Of a DNA stretch of 64,000 nucleotides, positions 55,807 through 64,000 are shown one piece after another (position 1 is the first letter of the stretch; every line of letters begins with the position of its first letter). This DNA is from Roseiarcus sp963774195 (GTDB lineage: Bacteria; Pseudomonadota; Alphaproteobacteria; Rhizobiales; Beijerinckiaceae): positions 186,001 to 250,000 of the forward strand of contig CAVZDY010000004.1 in the NCBI GenBank assembly GCA_963774195.1, given 5' to 3'. The notes beneath the pieces are model-generated. The model had not been told where the DNA came from, made no database searches, and saw only the letters and a list, made by a program, of their open reading frames with translations. The translations under genes and the position numbers were made by a program.

Positions 55807-56570
55807 TCATTCGGCGGCTTTCCGCGGGCGGCCAGACAGCGCAGGCGGGACCCGTGACGAATCCTCTTGCCTTGCTGACCGCTGCGATCTTCGACGTCGA
55901 CGGCGTTCTTCTCGCATCTCCTCATGAACGCGCATGGCGGGAAGCGCTTCAGGGGCTGGCCGAGCCAGATCGTTTCACCACCGCGCTGTATCAGGCGGCG
56001 GTGGCCGGCAAGCCGCGGCTTAGCGGCGCGCGCGCCGCGTTGGAGGCCGTTGGCATCCCGGACGCTGAGAAGCGGGCCCCCGCTTACGCAGAGGTCAAGC
56101 AGAAGCGGCTGCTGGCGCTCATTAGTGCTGGACACGTCCAGGCTTTCCCCGACGCGCTCCGTTTCGTCCAAGCGATCGGGTCCCTGGGCTGGCCCATGGC
56201 GGTCGCCTCGTCGTCGAAGAACGCCAATCAGATGATGAAGACGATCGCGGTGGGCGCCGGCCGGACTCTGTTCGACATGTTCGGCGCCAACGACTGCGGA
56301 CGCACATTGACCCACGGCAAGCCGGCCCCGGAGATTTTCCTTCTGGCCGCGGCGGCTTTGGAGGTCGAGCCCGCCTGCTGTTTTGTCGCCGAGGACGCCC
56401 CCGCCGGCATCGAGGCCGCCCGCGCGGGCGGCATGAAGGCGCTCGGCGTCGCCCGTCTCGGTGACGCGGCCGGACTCTGGGCGGCGGGCGCGGACCTCGT
56501 TGTGACGAGCCTGGACGAAGTCGCTATCGACGCGCTGAAGGAAGGGCGGCTCGGCCGACGCGCGCCATGA
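55803..56570 (+). CDS. pgmB: HAD hydrolase, beta-phosphoglucomutase type
   Basis: 255 residues. HAD motif I is AAIFDVDGVLLASPHERAW (nucleophile Asp and acid/base Asp, about residues 30-32). An alpha-helical cap follows, then motif II (VASSSKNA), motif III (HGKPAPEIF, the Lys) and motif IV (CCFVAEDAPAGIEAARAGGM). This combination is that of beta-phosphoglucomutase, which converts beta-glucose-1-phosphate to glucose-6-phosphate. It overlaps by four bases both the gene before and the GH65 phosphorylase after it, which makes beta-glucose-1-phosphate, so the assignment is well supported by context. Confidence 0.87.
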   Translation: MIIRRLSAGGQTAQAGPVTNPLALLTAAIFDVDGVLLASPHERAWREALQGLAEPDRFTTALYQAAVAGKPRLSGARAALEAVGIPDAEKRAPAYAEVKQKRLLALISAGHVQAFPDALRFVQAIGSLGWPMAVASSSKNANQMMKTIAVGAGRTLFDMFGANDCGRTLTHGKPAPEIFLLAAAALEVEPACCFVAEDAPAGIEAARAGGMKALGVARLGDAAGLWAAGADLVVTSLDEVAIDALKEGRLGRRAP

Positions 56571-58877
56571 AAGAACAAGCGACGCCGGACGATGCGCTCG
56601 AGCCGACCGCCGATCCCGCCTGGGTTCTCCACGCTGTCGGCTACGACCCTTTGCGCGAGACCACCGTCGAATCGCGCTTCGCGATCAGCAACGGGTTCTT
56701 GGGCGTCAGGGCGGCGCGAGGAGTGACGCGTGGCGCGAGCTGGGTCGCGCCGCCGCGCACCTATGTCGCCGGACTGTTCGGAACGCTCGGCGAGGAACCG
56801 TCTGCGCCGGGGCTGGTGTCCGCGGCCGACTGGCTGCAGGTCCGGATTCTGCTTCCTGGCGGACCTCTGGTGCATCATCCTAGCGACTTGTCGTCCCACC
56901 GCATGACGCTCGACGTGAAGCGTGGCGCATTGCTGAGCGCGTTCCACCGATCGAAGGCGGCCGACGCAAAGGACCCCGACGCGAGCATTCGCGGGCGGAC
57001 CCTGCGCCTCGTTTCGCTGGGCGAGCGTGCGATCGGGCTCCAGCTCCTGCAATTCGAGATTGAGGAGGGCGAGGTCGAAATCACGCTCGAAGCCTCGTTC
57101 GACGGACTGGATGTCGAACTCGTCGCCGAACGGCTCGACGACGACATCGGCCTGTGGCGGACGCACCGCACCGGCAAGCGACTCGCGATGGCGACCTCCT
57201 CGTTGCTGCGGGTCGACGGCCGTGAACTCGCGCCGACCGCGTCCGGAGAACTGAAGCGCTCCTGGACCTGGACGAGCCGCCCCGCGCAGCTCGTGTGTTT
57301 CGAGCGCTTCGTGGCCGTGGTCCGTTCGGATGCGCTCGACCGCGATCCGAGCGAGGACGCCCGGCGCAAACTCGGGGCCGCGGGGCGGCTCGGCTGGCGT
57401 GGCTCTGTCGCGGCGCACGAGGCTGCGTGGAGCGAGCGCTGGCGGCTCAGCGACGTGGAAATCGAGGGCGACGACGCGGCGCAGCAGGCCCTGCGATTCG
57501 CCGTCTACCACCTCAACAGCTCGGCCAATCCAGCCGATGAGCGCGTTTCGATCGGCGCGCGGTCGCTGACCGGCCTGGACTACCGCGGGCATGTGTTCTG
57601 GGACACCGAGATCTACATGCTGCCGTTCTTCGTCGTCACCTGGCCCGAGGCGGCGCGGTCGCTGCTGATGTATCGATTCCGCACGCTCGACGGCGCGCGA
57701 GCGAAAGCCGCCGCAATGGGGTCGCGCGGCGCCCTCTATGCCTGGGAGTCCGCCGACACCGGGGCCGAGACGACGCCGGAGCACGTGATCGCGCCCGATC
57801 GGCGGGTGATTGATATCTTGTGCGGCAAGCAGGAGCAGCACATCAGCGCCGACGTCGCCTACGCCGTCTGGCAATATTGGTTCGCCACCGACGATGAAGC
57901 GTTTTTTCTCGACGCGGGGGCCGAGATCCTTCTCGAGACCGGCCGGTTCTGGTCGAGCCGCGCCCGGCTCGAGGCCGACGGCCACGGGCATATCCGCGGC
58001 GTCATCGGCCCGGACGAGTATCACGAACACGTCGACGACAACGCCTTCACCAACGTCATGGCCCGCTGGAACATCCGCCGAGCGCTCGAAACAGCGGCGC
58101 TTCTGCGCGAGCGGTGGCCGGCGCGCTGGGCGAGTCTCTCGGCCGAGTTGAAGCTCAACGACGACGAACTTGCGCAGTGGTCGCGCGCCGCCGAGACGAT
58201 GGCGACCGGTTTTGATCCTGAAACCGGCTTGTTCGAGCAGTTTGCGGGTTTCAATCAACTCGAAGAAATCGATCTGTCGAAATATTCCGGGCGCTCGGTG
58301 CCGATGGACGTGATCCTCGGCCGTGAACGAATTCAGGCGATCCCAGGTCGTCAAGCAAGCCGATGTCGTCGCCCTTCTGGGACTTCTGCCGGAAGAATTC
58401 CCCGGCGAGGCGGGAGGGCGGAACTTCAGCCATTACGAACCGCGCTGCAGCCACGGCAGCTCCCTGAGCCGGGCGATGCACGGGTTCGTCGCAGCCAGGC
58501 TGGGGCTGTCCGACATGGCGTTGCGTTATTTTCGCGAGACTGCGGCGATTGATCTGGGCGATGCCCACGTGGCGAGCGACGGCGGCATCCACATCGCGGC
58601 GCTGGGCGGCGTCTGGATGACAGCCGTGCAGGGCTTCGCAGGATTGTCGTTCACCCGGGACGGTCCGGTCCTCGATCCGCGACTGCCGCCGGAATGGCGC
58701 AGTCTCGCCTTCAGATTTCAGTGGCGGGGTCGATCCGTCGGGATCCGGATCGCGCAGAACGGGAGCATCGAAGCGGCGCTCGAAGAGGGAGACGCGATAC
58801 CGCTCGTCATCGGCGGTCGGACGCGCGAACTGCGCGCGGGCCGCACACTCCATGTGACCAGTGGCGACGCCAATTGA
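56567..58877 (+). pseudogene. GH65 disaccharide phosphorylase, frameshifted near the end
   Basis: A ~770-codon glycoside hydrolase family 65 enzyme (trehalose/maltose/kojibiose phosphorylase group). The N-terminal beta-sandwich starts WVLHAVGYDPLRETTVESRFAISNGFLGVRAAR. The (alpha/alpha)6 barrel has RSLTGLDYRGHVFWDTEIYMLPFF and the catalytic-acid motif GVIGPDEYHEHVDDNAFTN, and the phosphate-binding end reads NFSHYEPRCSHGSSLSRAMHGFVAARLG. An extra G near 58337 (after RERIQ) shifts the frame; the remainder is open at 58323-58877. As assembled the first frame ends falsely at 58552. It would split a glucose disaccharide with phosphate, feeding the mutase encoded just before. Which disaccharide is used cannot be told. 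Confidence 0.85.
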
Positions 58878-59005
58878 TTCTCGTCGCTCGAACGGCCCGG
58901 TTATGTTTCGGCGCGGGGTCCGAATGCCGATCGGCGCGGAGAGCCCTGCGTAAGATCTTGATCTCGTTGCGTTCAACTTCGGCGAGCGGGGTCAACTCTC
59001 AGATC

Positions 59006-60049
59006 CGATTCACAACAATCGGCGTCGTGCAGTTCGACATCAAGAAGATCATCGCATACTCGACCTGTTCCGAACTCGGCTTCATGATGATCGGCATCGG
59101 CGCGGGCGCCTATCAGACCGCGATCTTCCTCCTGGTATGCCACGCGTTCTTCAAGGCGCTCCTCTTTCTGTGCGCCGGCGCCGTGATCACCCAGCAACAC
59201 GAAGAGCAGGACATCCGCAATATGGGCGGCCTTTGGCGCAAGATGCCGATCACCTGCGTCACGTTCTGGGTTGGGGCGCTTTCGCTCGGCGGCTTGTGGC
59301 CGTTCGCCGGCGCCCAGTCGCACGACGCAGTGCTGCACGCGGCCTACGCGTCCGGCGGCGGATTCGGCGCCTACGGCTATGTCGCCGGAGTGATCGCCAC
59401 ATATCTCACCTGCGTCTACATCTTCCGCGAGCTGTATCTCGTGTTCTACGGTGAGCCGCGCATGTCAGCGGAGGCTTACGCGCACTCCCACGAGGCGCCG
59501 CCGGTGATGACCGGGCCGTTGGTGGTGCTCGCGATCGGCGCGACGATTTTGGGTTTCATCCTTGCCCCCTGGTTCGTCGGCGAGAGGTGGCAGGCGTTCT
59601 GGCGCGACAGTGTCCAGATCGCCGCCTGGAACCACGCGGTCGCTGGGATGGAGAGCCTGCCCCAGTGGGCGGCGTCGCTTCCACTTCTCGCGACGCTAGC
59701 CGGCATGGCCACAGTGTACGTCTGCTACGTGCTGTCGCCAGGCATTCCTGCTTGGCTCGCCACCACGTTCCGGCCGGTGTATCTGTTCCTGCTGAACAAG
59801 TGGTACTTCGACGAGCTCTACCGGTTCCTGTTCGTCCGTCCGTACTTCAGATTGGCGCGCCAGCTCTGGCAGGTCGGCGACGTCTCGATAATCGACGGCA
59901 TTGGGCCCGATGGCGTCTCAGCACGCGTTGTCGACGTTACCCGCAACGTTGTGCGCCTGCAAACCGGTTATGTCTATCACTACGCCTTTGCGATGCTGAT
60001 CGGCGCCGCCGCGTTCGTCACCTGGTTCCTGCTCGGAGGGATCCGCTGA
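59006..60049 (+). pseudogene. nuoL: NADH dehydrogenase subunit L, 5'-truncated
   Basis: Homology begins abruptly at FTTIGVVQFDIKKIIAYSTCSELGFMM, near the middle of a normal ~650-residue NuoL, and continues to the end (about 345 residues: CHAFFKALLFLCAGAVI, FRELYLVFYGEPRM, NKWYFDELYRFLFVRP, TGYVYHYAFAMLIG). The open frame reaches back to 58694 only as antiphase reading of the GH65 gene. Where NuoL usually has PFxGFFSKD, this reads PFAGAQSHD, so a Lys thought to matter for proton transfer is His. Missing half the antiporter helices, it should be inactive unless it serves a partial complex. It overlaps nuoM by one base (TGATG). Confidence 0.85.
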
Positions 60050-61554
60050 TGTTCGGATTCGGCATCCTCACCGGTCTGCTCGTCCTGCCGTTAGCCGGCG
60101 CGCTGCTCATTGGCGCGCTGCCAGGCGAGGATGAAGCGACCTTCAATAGCGCGCGCTGGATCGCGCTGGGGACGACGATCTTGACGTTCGTTCTCTCGCT
60201 TGCGGCGTGGTCGTCGTTCAACCCCGCGATCGTCGGCTTCCAGCTCGTCGAGCAGCACGCCTGGTTCTCGCAGGCCATTACTTACAAGCTCGGCGTCGAT
60301 GGCGTCTCCTTGCCGTTCATGCTGCTCACGACCTTCCTGATGCCCTTCTGCATCGCGGCGTCCTGGGTTTCGATCACCAGTCGCGTCAAGCAATACATGA
60401 TCGCGTTTCTGGTCCTGGAAACGATGATGATCGGCGTCTTCGTCGCGCTCGATCTCCTGCTCTTCTATCTCTTCTTCGAGGCTGGCCTGATTCCGATGTT
60501 CCTTATCATCGGAATATGGGGAGCCGAGCGGCGCGTTTATGCCGCGTTCAAGTTCTTTCTCTATACGTTGGTCGGCTCGCTGCTGATGCTGCTGGCGATT
60601 ATGACGATGTACTGGACTGCAGGGACCACCGATATCCCGGCGCTGCTGGCCGCGCATTTTTCTGTCGGCGTGCAAAAGTGGCTATGGCTGGCTTTCTTCG
60701 CTTCATTCGCGGTGAAGATACCCATGTGGCCTGTCCACACATGGTTGCCCGATGCGCACGTCGAAGCGCCGACGGCGGGCTCTGTCATTCTGGCGGGCGT
60801 TCTGCTGAAGATGGGCGGATACGGGTTCATCCGCTTCTCGCTGCCGATGTTCCCCGACGCATCGCACTATTTCGCTCCCCTCGTTTTCGCGCTCTCGGTC
60901 ATCGCCATCGTCTACACCTCGGCGGTCGCGCTGGCGCAGATCGACATGAAGAAGCTCATCGCCTATTCGTCGATCGCACACATGGGGGTGGTGACGCTCG
61001 GCCTGTTCACGTTCAATCGGCAAGGCGTGGACGGCGCGATATTCCAGATGCTGTCGCACGGCATCGTTTCCGCCGCCCTCTTCCTCTGCGTAGGCGTCCT
61101 GTACGATCGTATGCACACCCACGAGATCGCGCGATTCGGCGGCCTCGCCAACCGCATGCCGCGCTACGCTTTCTTCTTCATGGCGTTCACCATGGCCGCG
61201 ATGGGCCTGCCGGCGACGTCTGGATTCGTCGGCGAGTTCCTCGTGCTGATCGGCGCGTTGCACGTCAACTTCTGGTTGGCGCTATTCGGTTCGATGGGCA
61301 TGGTGCTCGGCGTCGCCTACAGCCTCTATCTGTATCGTTGGATCATGTTCGGCGAACTAACCAAGGCGACGCTGGCGGCGATCCAGGACCTGTCGCCGCG
61401 CGAGGTCGCGCTGTTCGTCCCGATGGCCGCCGTTACGCTCTGGATGGGCGTCTACCCGTCGAGTTTCAGCGGCATCTGGGGAGCGACGGTGGCGCAGATG
61501 CTCGCGCATAACCAGGCGGCCACGCAAGCGCCGCTCGCGGCCATGAACCGATGA
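60049..61554 (+). CDS. nuoM: NADH-quinone oxidoreductase subunit M
   Basis: 501 residues with about fourteen membrane helices, full length for NuoM. The ATG at 60049 overlaps the nuoL stop. Conserved features are FYLFFEAGLIPMFLIIGIWG (the proton-pathway Glu), SFAVKIPMWPVHTWLPDAHVEAPTAGSVILAGVLLKMGGYG (Lys and His pathway), AYSSIAHMG and SHGIVSAALFLCVG. In complex I it is one of three antiporter-like proton pumps. Here only a broken nuoL precedes and no nuoN follows, so this looks like a fragment of a second nuo operon, or of a NuoLM-type transporter module. Confidence 0.93.
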   Translation: MFGFGILTGLLVLPLAGALLIGALPGEDEATFNSARWIALGTTILTFVLSLAAWSSFNPAIVGFQLVEQHAWFSQAITYKLGVDGVSLPFMLLTTFLMPFCIAASWVSITSRVKQYMIAFLVLETMMIGVFVALDLLLFYLFFEAGLIPMFLIIGIWGAERRVYAAFKFFLYTLVGSLLMLLAIMTMYWTAGTTDIPALLAAHFSVGVQKWLWLAFFASFAVKIPMWPVHTWLPDAHVEAPTAGSVILAGVLLKMGGYGFIRFSLPMFPDASHYFAPLVFALSVIAIVYTSAVALAQIDMKKLIAYSSIAHMGVVTLGLFTFNRQGVDGAIFQMLSHGIVSAALFLCVGVLYDRMHTHEIARFGGLANRMPRYAFFFMAFTMAAMGLPATSGFVGEFLVLIGALHVNFWLALFGSMGMVLGVAYSLYLYRWIMFGELTKATLAAIQDLSPREVALFVPMAAVTLWMGVYPSSFSGIWGATVAQMLAHNQAATQAPLAAMNR

Positions 61555-61663
61555 CGAACTCCTCGCTCCCAGCCATTGGCCCGCGATCCTCCTTTGAAGA
61601 GGTAAGGTGATCGAGGAGGGGCGGTCGCGACGCCATGTGAAACGCTCGCACCCTCAGCCGTCG

Positions 61664-62200
61664 GTCTTGCTGACGCCGAACACATCAACTTGCCAAGCGG
61701 CATGGTCGATGTAGAGCCTACGCCCGATCAAGTTCACGCCGTCGCGCTTCGTCCCCTTTCATATCCGTGAGAAGCAGGCGCTTTCGTCGGCGTTCCGGAA
61801 ACGGCAGGACGAGACAACATTGGCCGCGGTGTTCGGTGTAATTCACGACGATGACATACGAACGGCCGTCCCTGCCGGACCATAAGTAGGCCCCGAAGCC
61901 GTCAGAACTCCCACTGCCTTGCCGGGCCGGCGCCGGTTGAATCTGGAAATCGCCGCTCGTCGGCCCCGCGGCAAAGATGCGGCGGGACATGAACCCGGGG
62001 CGCCCTCGAACTGACCCTGGTGGAAAAAACGCATGCCCGGCGACAGGAACGCGATCGCCGCCGCCGCCCGCTGCCGCGGCCAGGGGAATGTCGATGCGGC
62101 GCGAGGTTCATCGTGGTTCTCCAGAAACCGCACGAGCTCGTCCTGATAGCCGAGACCCGCATCCAAATGTTCGCGGATGAGCTGGACATGTTGCTAGCTA
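61664..62200 (-). pseudogene. GH13 alpha-amylase-type enzyme, C-terminal relic
   Basis: Minus-strand pieces in different frames give DAGLGYQDELVRFLENHDEPRAASTF and AIAFLSPGMRFFHQGQFEGA (the fourth GH13 conserved region with the NHDE block), then YLWSGRDGRSYVIVVNYTEHRGQCCLVLPFP (domain C) and a final LYIDHAAWQVDVFGV. At least two frameshifts occur and the first ~350 residues are absent. It probably acted on alpha-glucans or trehalose, in line with the phosphorylase operon. It ends against the DUF3489 cassette. Confidence 0.7.
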
Positions 62201-62399
62201 ATCAAGTTGGCCGGTTCAGAAAGTATCGCTGCGAACCTCAGAAAGAACTGGCGTTCCGTTCGAAACGGAGCATGTGTGGTCGTCCGCGGGTGGTTGGCGC
62301 CGCGCGGAAAACCTTCGCCCCTAGGATCGCTCCGATCCGGGGCTCGCGTCAGTGACGGGGCTGGATGGTCAGACCGATACGACGCGAAGGGTCAATACC

Positions 62400-63179
62400 A
62401 TGTCAATCAAACTCACCGATATACAGCTCGCCATTCTGAGCGCAGCGGCGCAACGCGAGGATAGTTGCCTGATCCTGCCCAAGAGCCTGAAAGGCAGTTC
62501 GGCGCAAAAGGTCTCGTCGAGGTTATTGGCCGAAGGACTTGTCAGGGAGATCAGGGCGAAGCAGGGGGTGCCCGTCTGGCGGCGGGATGAGGAGGCGGAC
62601 AAGTCATATGCCTTGAAACTGACCGCCGCGGGAATGAAGGCGATCGCGGTTCAGGCCGTCGCGGGTGATGAGGACCATCGACCCGCGGTATCGAGCGCGA
62701 CGACATCGAGCGCAGCAACCGCGAACTCGAATCTCGCAGCGACAGCCAACCTGAATCCAGCTGCGCCGGGGAATCCCAACCCAGCAGTCGCCGAAATGGA
62801 TGACGCGCCAGTTCCGGAACGCTCGATGGTCTCGGCGACGACCCCGCGCGAGGGGACGAAAATGGCTGGGGTCGTCGGCCTGCTCGAACGCGAACACGGC
62901 GCGACGCTGACCGAGCTCATTGCGGCGACCGATTGGTTGCCGCACACTGTCCGCGCCGCGCTCACGGGGCTACGCAAGCGCGGCTTCGCCGTGACGCTCG
63001 ACCGATCGAACAAGGAGCGCGGTTCGACCTACGCCATCCCTAGGGATCAAAGCGTCGCCGGCGAAGCGGTGGGGACCCAGACGATTAAATCGCCCCCTGC
63101 CCCCACGGATCGCGCGAAGAAGCCCAGCCGGCCGAAGTCCGAAAGAGCCGCGTCCGTCGCGATCGGGTCGGCGGCCTGA
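62400..63179 (+). CDS. DUF3489 domain protein
   Basis: 259 residues from ATG 62400 (GAAGGG about 9 bases upstream). The N-terminal ~75 residues (MSIKLTDIQLAILSAAAQRE, then LPKSLKGSSAQKVSSRLLAEGLV) look like a winged-helix. A low-complexity Ala/Asn/Pro linker follows (about 95-140). Residues about 165-225 (REGTKMAGVVGLLEREHGATLTELIAATDWLPHTVRAALTGLRKRGFAVTLDRSNKERGSTYAI) are the DUF3489 domain, also winged-helix-like. The Lys/Pro-rich tail may bind DNA. It is followed at 2 bases by DUF2924 and then a recombinase, a recurrent trio of mobile elements in Alphaproteobacteria. Confidence 0.85.
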   Translation: MSIKLTDIQLAILSAAAQREDSCLILPKSLKGSSAQKVSSRLLAEGLVREIRAKQGVPVWRRDEEADKSYALKLTAAGMKAIAVQAVAGDEDHRPAVSSATTSSAATANSNLAATANLNPAAPGNPNPAVAEMDDAPVPERSMVSATTPREGTKMAGVVGLLEREHGATLTELIAATDWLPHTVRAALTGLRKRGFAVTLDRSNKERGSTYAIPRDQSVAGEAVGTQTIKSPPAPTDRAKKPSRPKSERAASVAIGSAA

Positions 63180-63181
63180 CG

Positions 63182-63946
63182 ATGGCCGGGCGATCCACGA
63201 ACGGCGCGGGCGGGGATCCTTCTCCTCCGGCGCCCACGGCGAGCGGTGCGTCCCCATCGAGCGGCGCTTCCCCGCTCGACCTCCTCATCGCCAGCCTCGC
63301 CGATCTCGACGCCGGTCAGCTTTGTCTGCAATGGCGGAATCATCTGGGCGGGGCGCCTCCCGCCCATCTCCCGCGCTGGCTGCTGGCGAGGGTCCTCGCC
63401 CAGCAGCTGCAGGCGGCAACGCTCGGCGATCTCGACAAGTCGACGCTGCGAAAGCTTCGGCAGACCAGGGGCGACGGCGACGATTCGATTCACCGTCCCT
63501 TCGCTTCGCGCGAGGCCGCTACAAAAGACGGCGTCAATCTGAAAGCGGGCGCGCTGCTGCTTCGCGAATGGCACGGCGCGCTCCAGCGGGTGATGGTGTT
63601 GGAGAAGGGTTTTGCCTGGAACGGCAAGACCTATCGCAGCCTGTCGCAAATCGCCAAGGCGATGACCGGCACCAGCTGGAACGGCCATCGCTTCTTCGGC
63701 TTGCGGCCCGCGAGATCGGGGGCCAACGGGAAAGGGCCGCGGTCCGCTGTCGCCGAAACAGAGGCGATCGACGTTCGAACGGAACCGCGCCGCACCGCTG
63801 GCCCTCACGCAAGGGCGATCGCGGGCGCCGCCACGAGCGCGGCGACCATCGCGGACGGAGCTACCCCGGCCTCATCGTCGGCCCCCCTCTCATCAACGAG
63901 GCCGACCGACAAAGCCCGACCACTTCAGTCCGAGGTGGCGTCATGA
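63182..63946 (+). CDS. DUF2924 domain protein
   Basis: 254 residues. Residues about 30-165 carry the DUF2924 pattern: LDLLIASLADLDAGQLCLQWRNHLGGAPPAHLPRWLLARVLAQQLQ, then LKAGALLLREWHGALQRVMVLEKGFAWNGKTYRSLSQIAKAMTGTSWNGHRFFGL. The ends are low-complexity and disordered. Members almost always precede a large serine recombinase and are thought to help it or bind its DNA sites; no biochemistry is known to me. It overlaps the recombinase start by four bases. Confidence 0.88.
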   Translation: MAGRSTNGAGGDPSPPAPTASGASPSSGASPLDLLIASLADLDAGQLCLQWRNHLGGAPPAHLPRWLLARVLAQQLQAATLGDLDKSTLRKLRQTRGDGDDSIHRPFASREAATKDGVNLKAGALLLREWHGALQRVMVLEKGFAWNGKTYRSLSQIAKAMTGTSWNGHRFFGLRPARSGANGKGPRSAVAETEAIDVRTEPRRTAGPHARAIAGAATSAATIADGATPASSSAPLSSTRPTDKARPLQSEVAS

Positions 63947-64000
63947 AGCCGGTGGATCGAAAACCAGCCCTGCGCTGCGCGATCTACACTCGCGTCTCCA
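63943..64000 (+). CDS. serine recombinase, N-terminus only (runs off window)
   Basis: The ATG at 63943 overlaps the DUF2924 stop. The 19 visible codons read MKPVDRKPALRCAIYTRVS: the first strand of a resolvase/invertase catalytic domain, with the nucleophile Ser at the end. The link to DUF3489 and DUF2924 indicates a large serine recombinase of an integrated element. Confidence 0.85.
   Translation, partial: MKPVDRKPALRCAIYTRVS

Noticed and set aside
56228..58354. 708-codon minus-strand frame opposite the GH65 gene
   Set aside because: Antisense shadow in high-GC DNA; the plus strand has the GH65 motifs and operon overlaps.
59587..60048. N-terminal extension of nuoM
   Set aside because: Out-of-phase reading of nuoL; NuoM homology begins at the ATG at 60049.

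Overview
The window is GC-rich, densely coded DNA of alphaproteobacterial character, probably Hyphomicrobiales. That placement is inferred from the EcfG-like sigma factor, the IS66/IS630 types, the DUF3489-DUF2924-recombinase cassette and the general protein flavour; no rRNA or tRNA gene was seen to fix it. It is accessory DNA: few housekeeping genes, many insertion-sequence traces, and many genes that are split or truncated.

Layout. (1) 0.5-5.8 kb: a Bcr/CflA-type efflux pump, then a module of a flavin monooxygenase divergent from two pyridoxamine-phosphate-oxidase-fold genes, the second fused to GAF and a winged-helix domain. The shared promoter carries four phased heptamers, and direct repeats bracket the module. 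(2) 5.8-9.7 kb: gene-poor DNA with relics (dhaL, IS6-type transposase), one small unknown gene and a PilZ protein. (3) 9.7-28.8 kb: the most interesting region. Two two-domain glycosyltransferases share an N-terminal half but carry different C-terminal catalytic domains, one of which resembles animal collagen galactosyltransferase. Next come a putative zinc protease, a Sel1-repeat protein, a type I secretion membrane-fusion protein and ABC exporter, and a roughly 1680-residue collagen-like protein made of Gly-Ala-Thr triplets, preceded by a small paralogue of its head domain. I read this as a locus that makes, O-glycosylates and exports a bacterial collagen. IS3 and IS630 sequences lie between the two glycosyltransferases. 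(4) 29.8-34.7 kb: a LuxR-type regulator with a degenerate receiver, a cupin, and a PRC-barrel gene split by a complete IS66 element with an 8-bp target duplication.

(5) 34.6-62.2 kb: a stress and central-carbon island. It has a giant CheB-CheR-PAS-histidine kinase-REC-REC-LuxR protein, a lone receiver, a DUF1269 protein, an ECF sigma factor, phosphotransacetylase/acetate kinase/phosphoketolase, PPK2, a P-type proton ATPase, a slipin, a disaccharide-phosphorylase operon, and nuoL/nuoM copies. Seven copies of a TAGTTTCCGA motif, all pointing toward genes, occur only here and suggest one regulon. Most of these genes carry a frameshift, nonsense codon or truncation, so either the island is decaying or the assembly has many indel errors. 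(6) 62.4-64 kb: DUF3489, DUF2924 and the start of a serine recombinase, the edge of another mobile element.

Read as a whole, the left half is a surface-glycoprotein module and the right half a low-energy or oxygen-limitation survival module (phosphoketolase to acetyl-phosphate to acetate with ATP, polyphosphate, proton pumping, storage-sugar phosphorolysis). The functional grouping is inference from gene families. All family assignments come from reading the proteins; no database search was possible.
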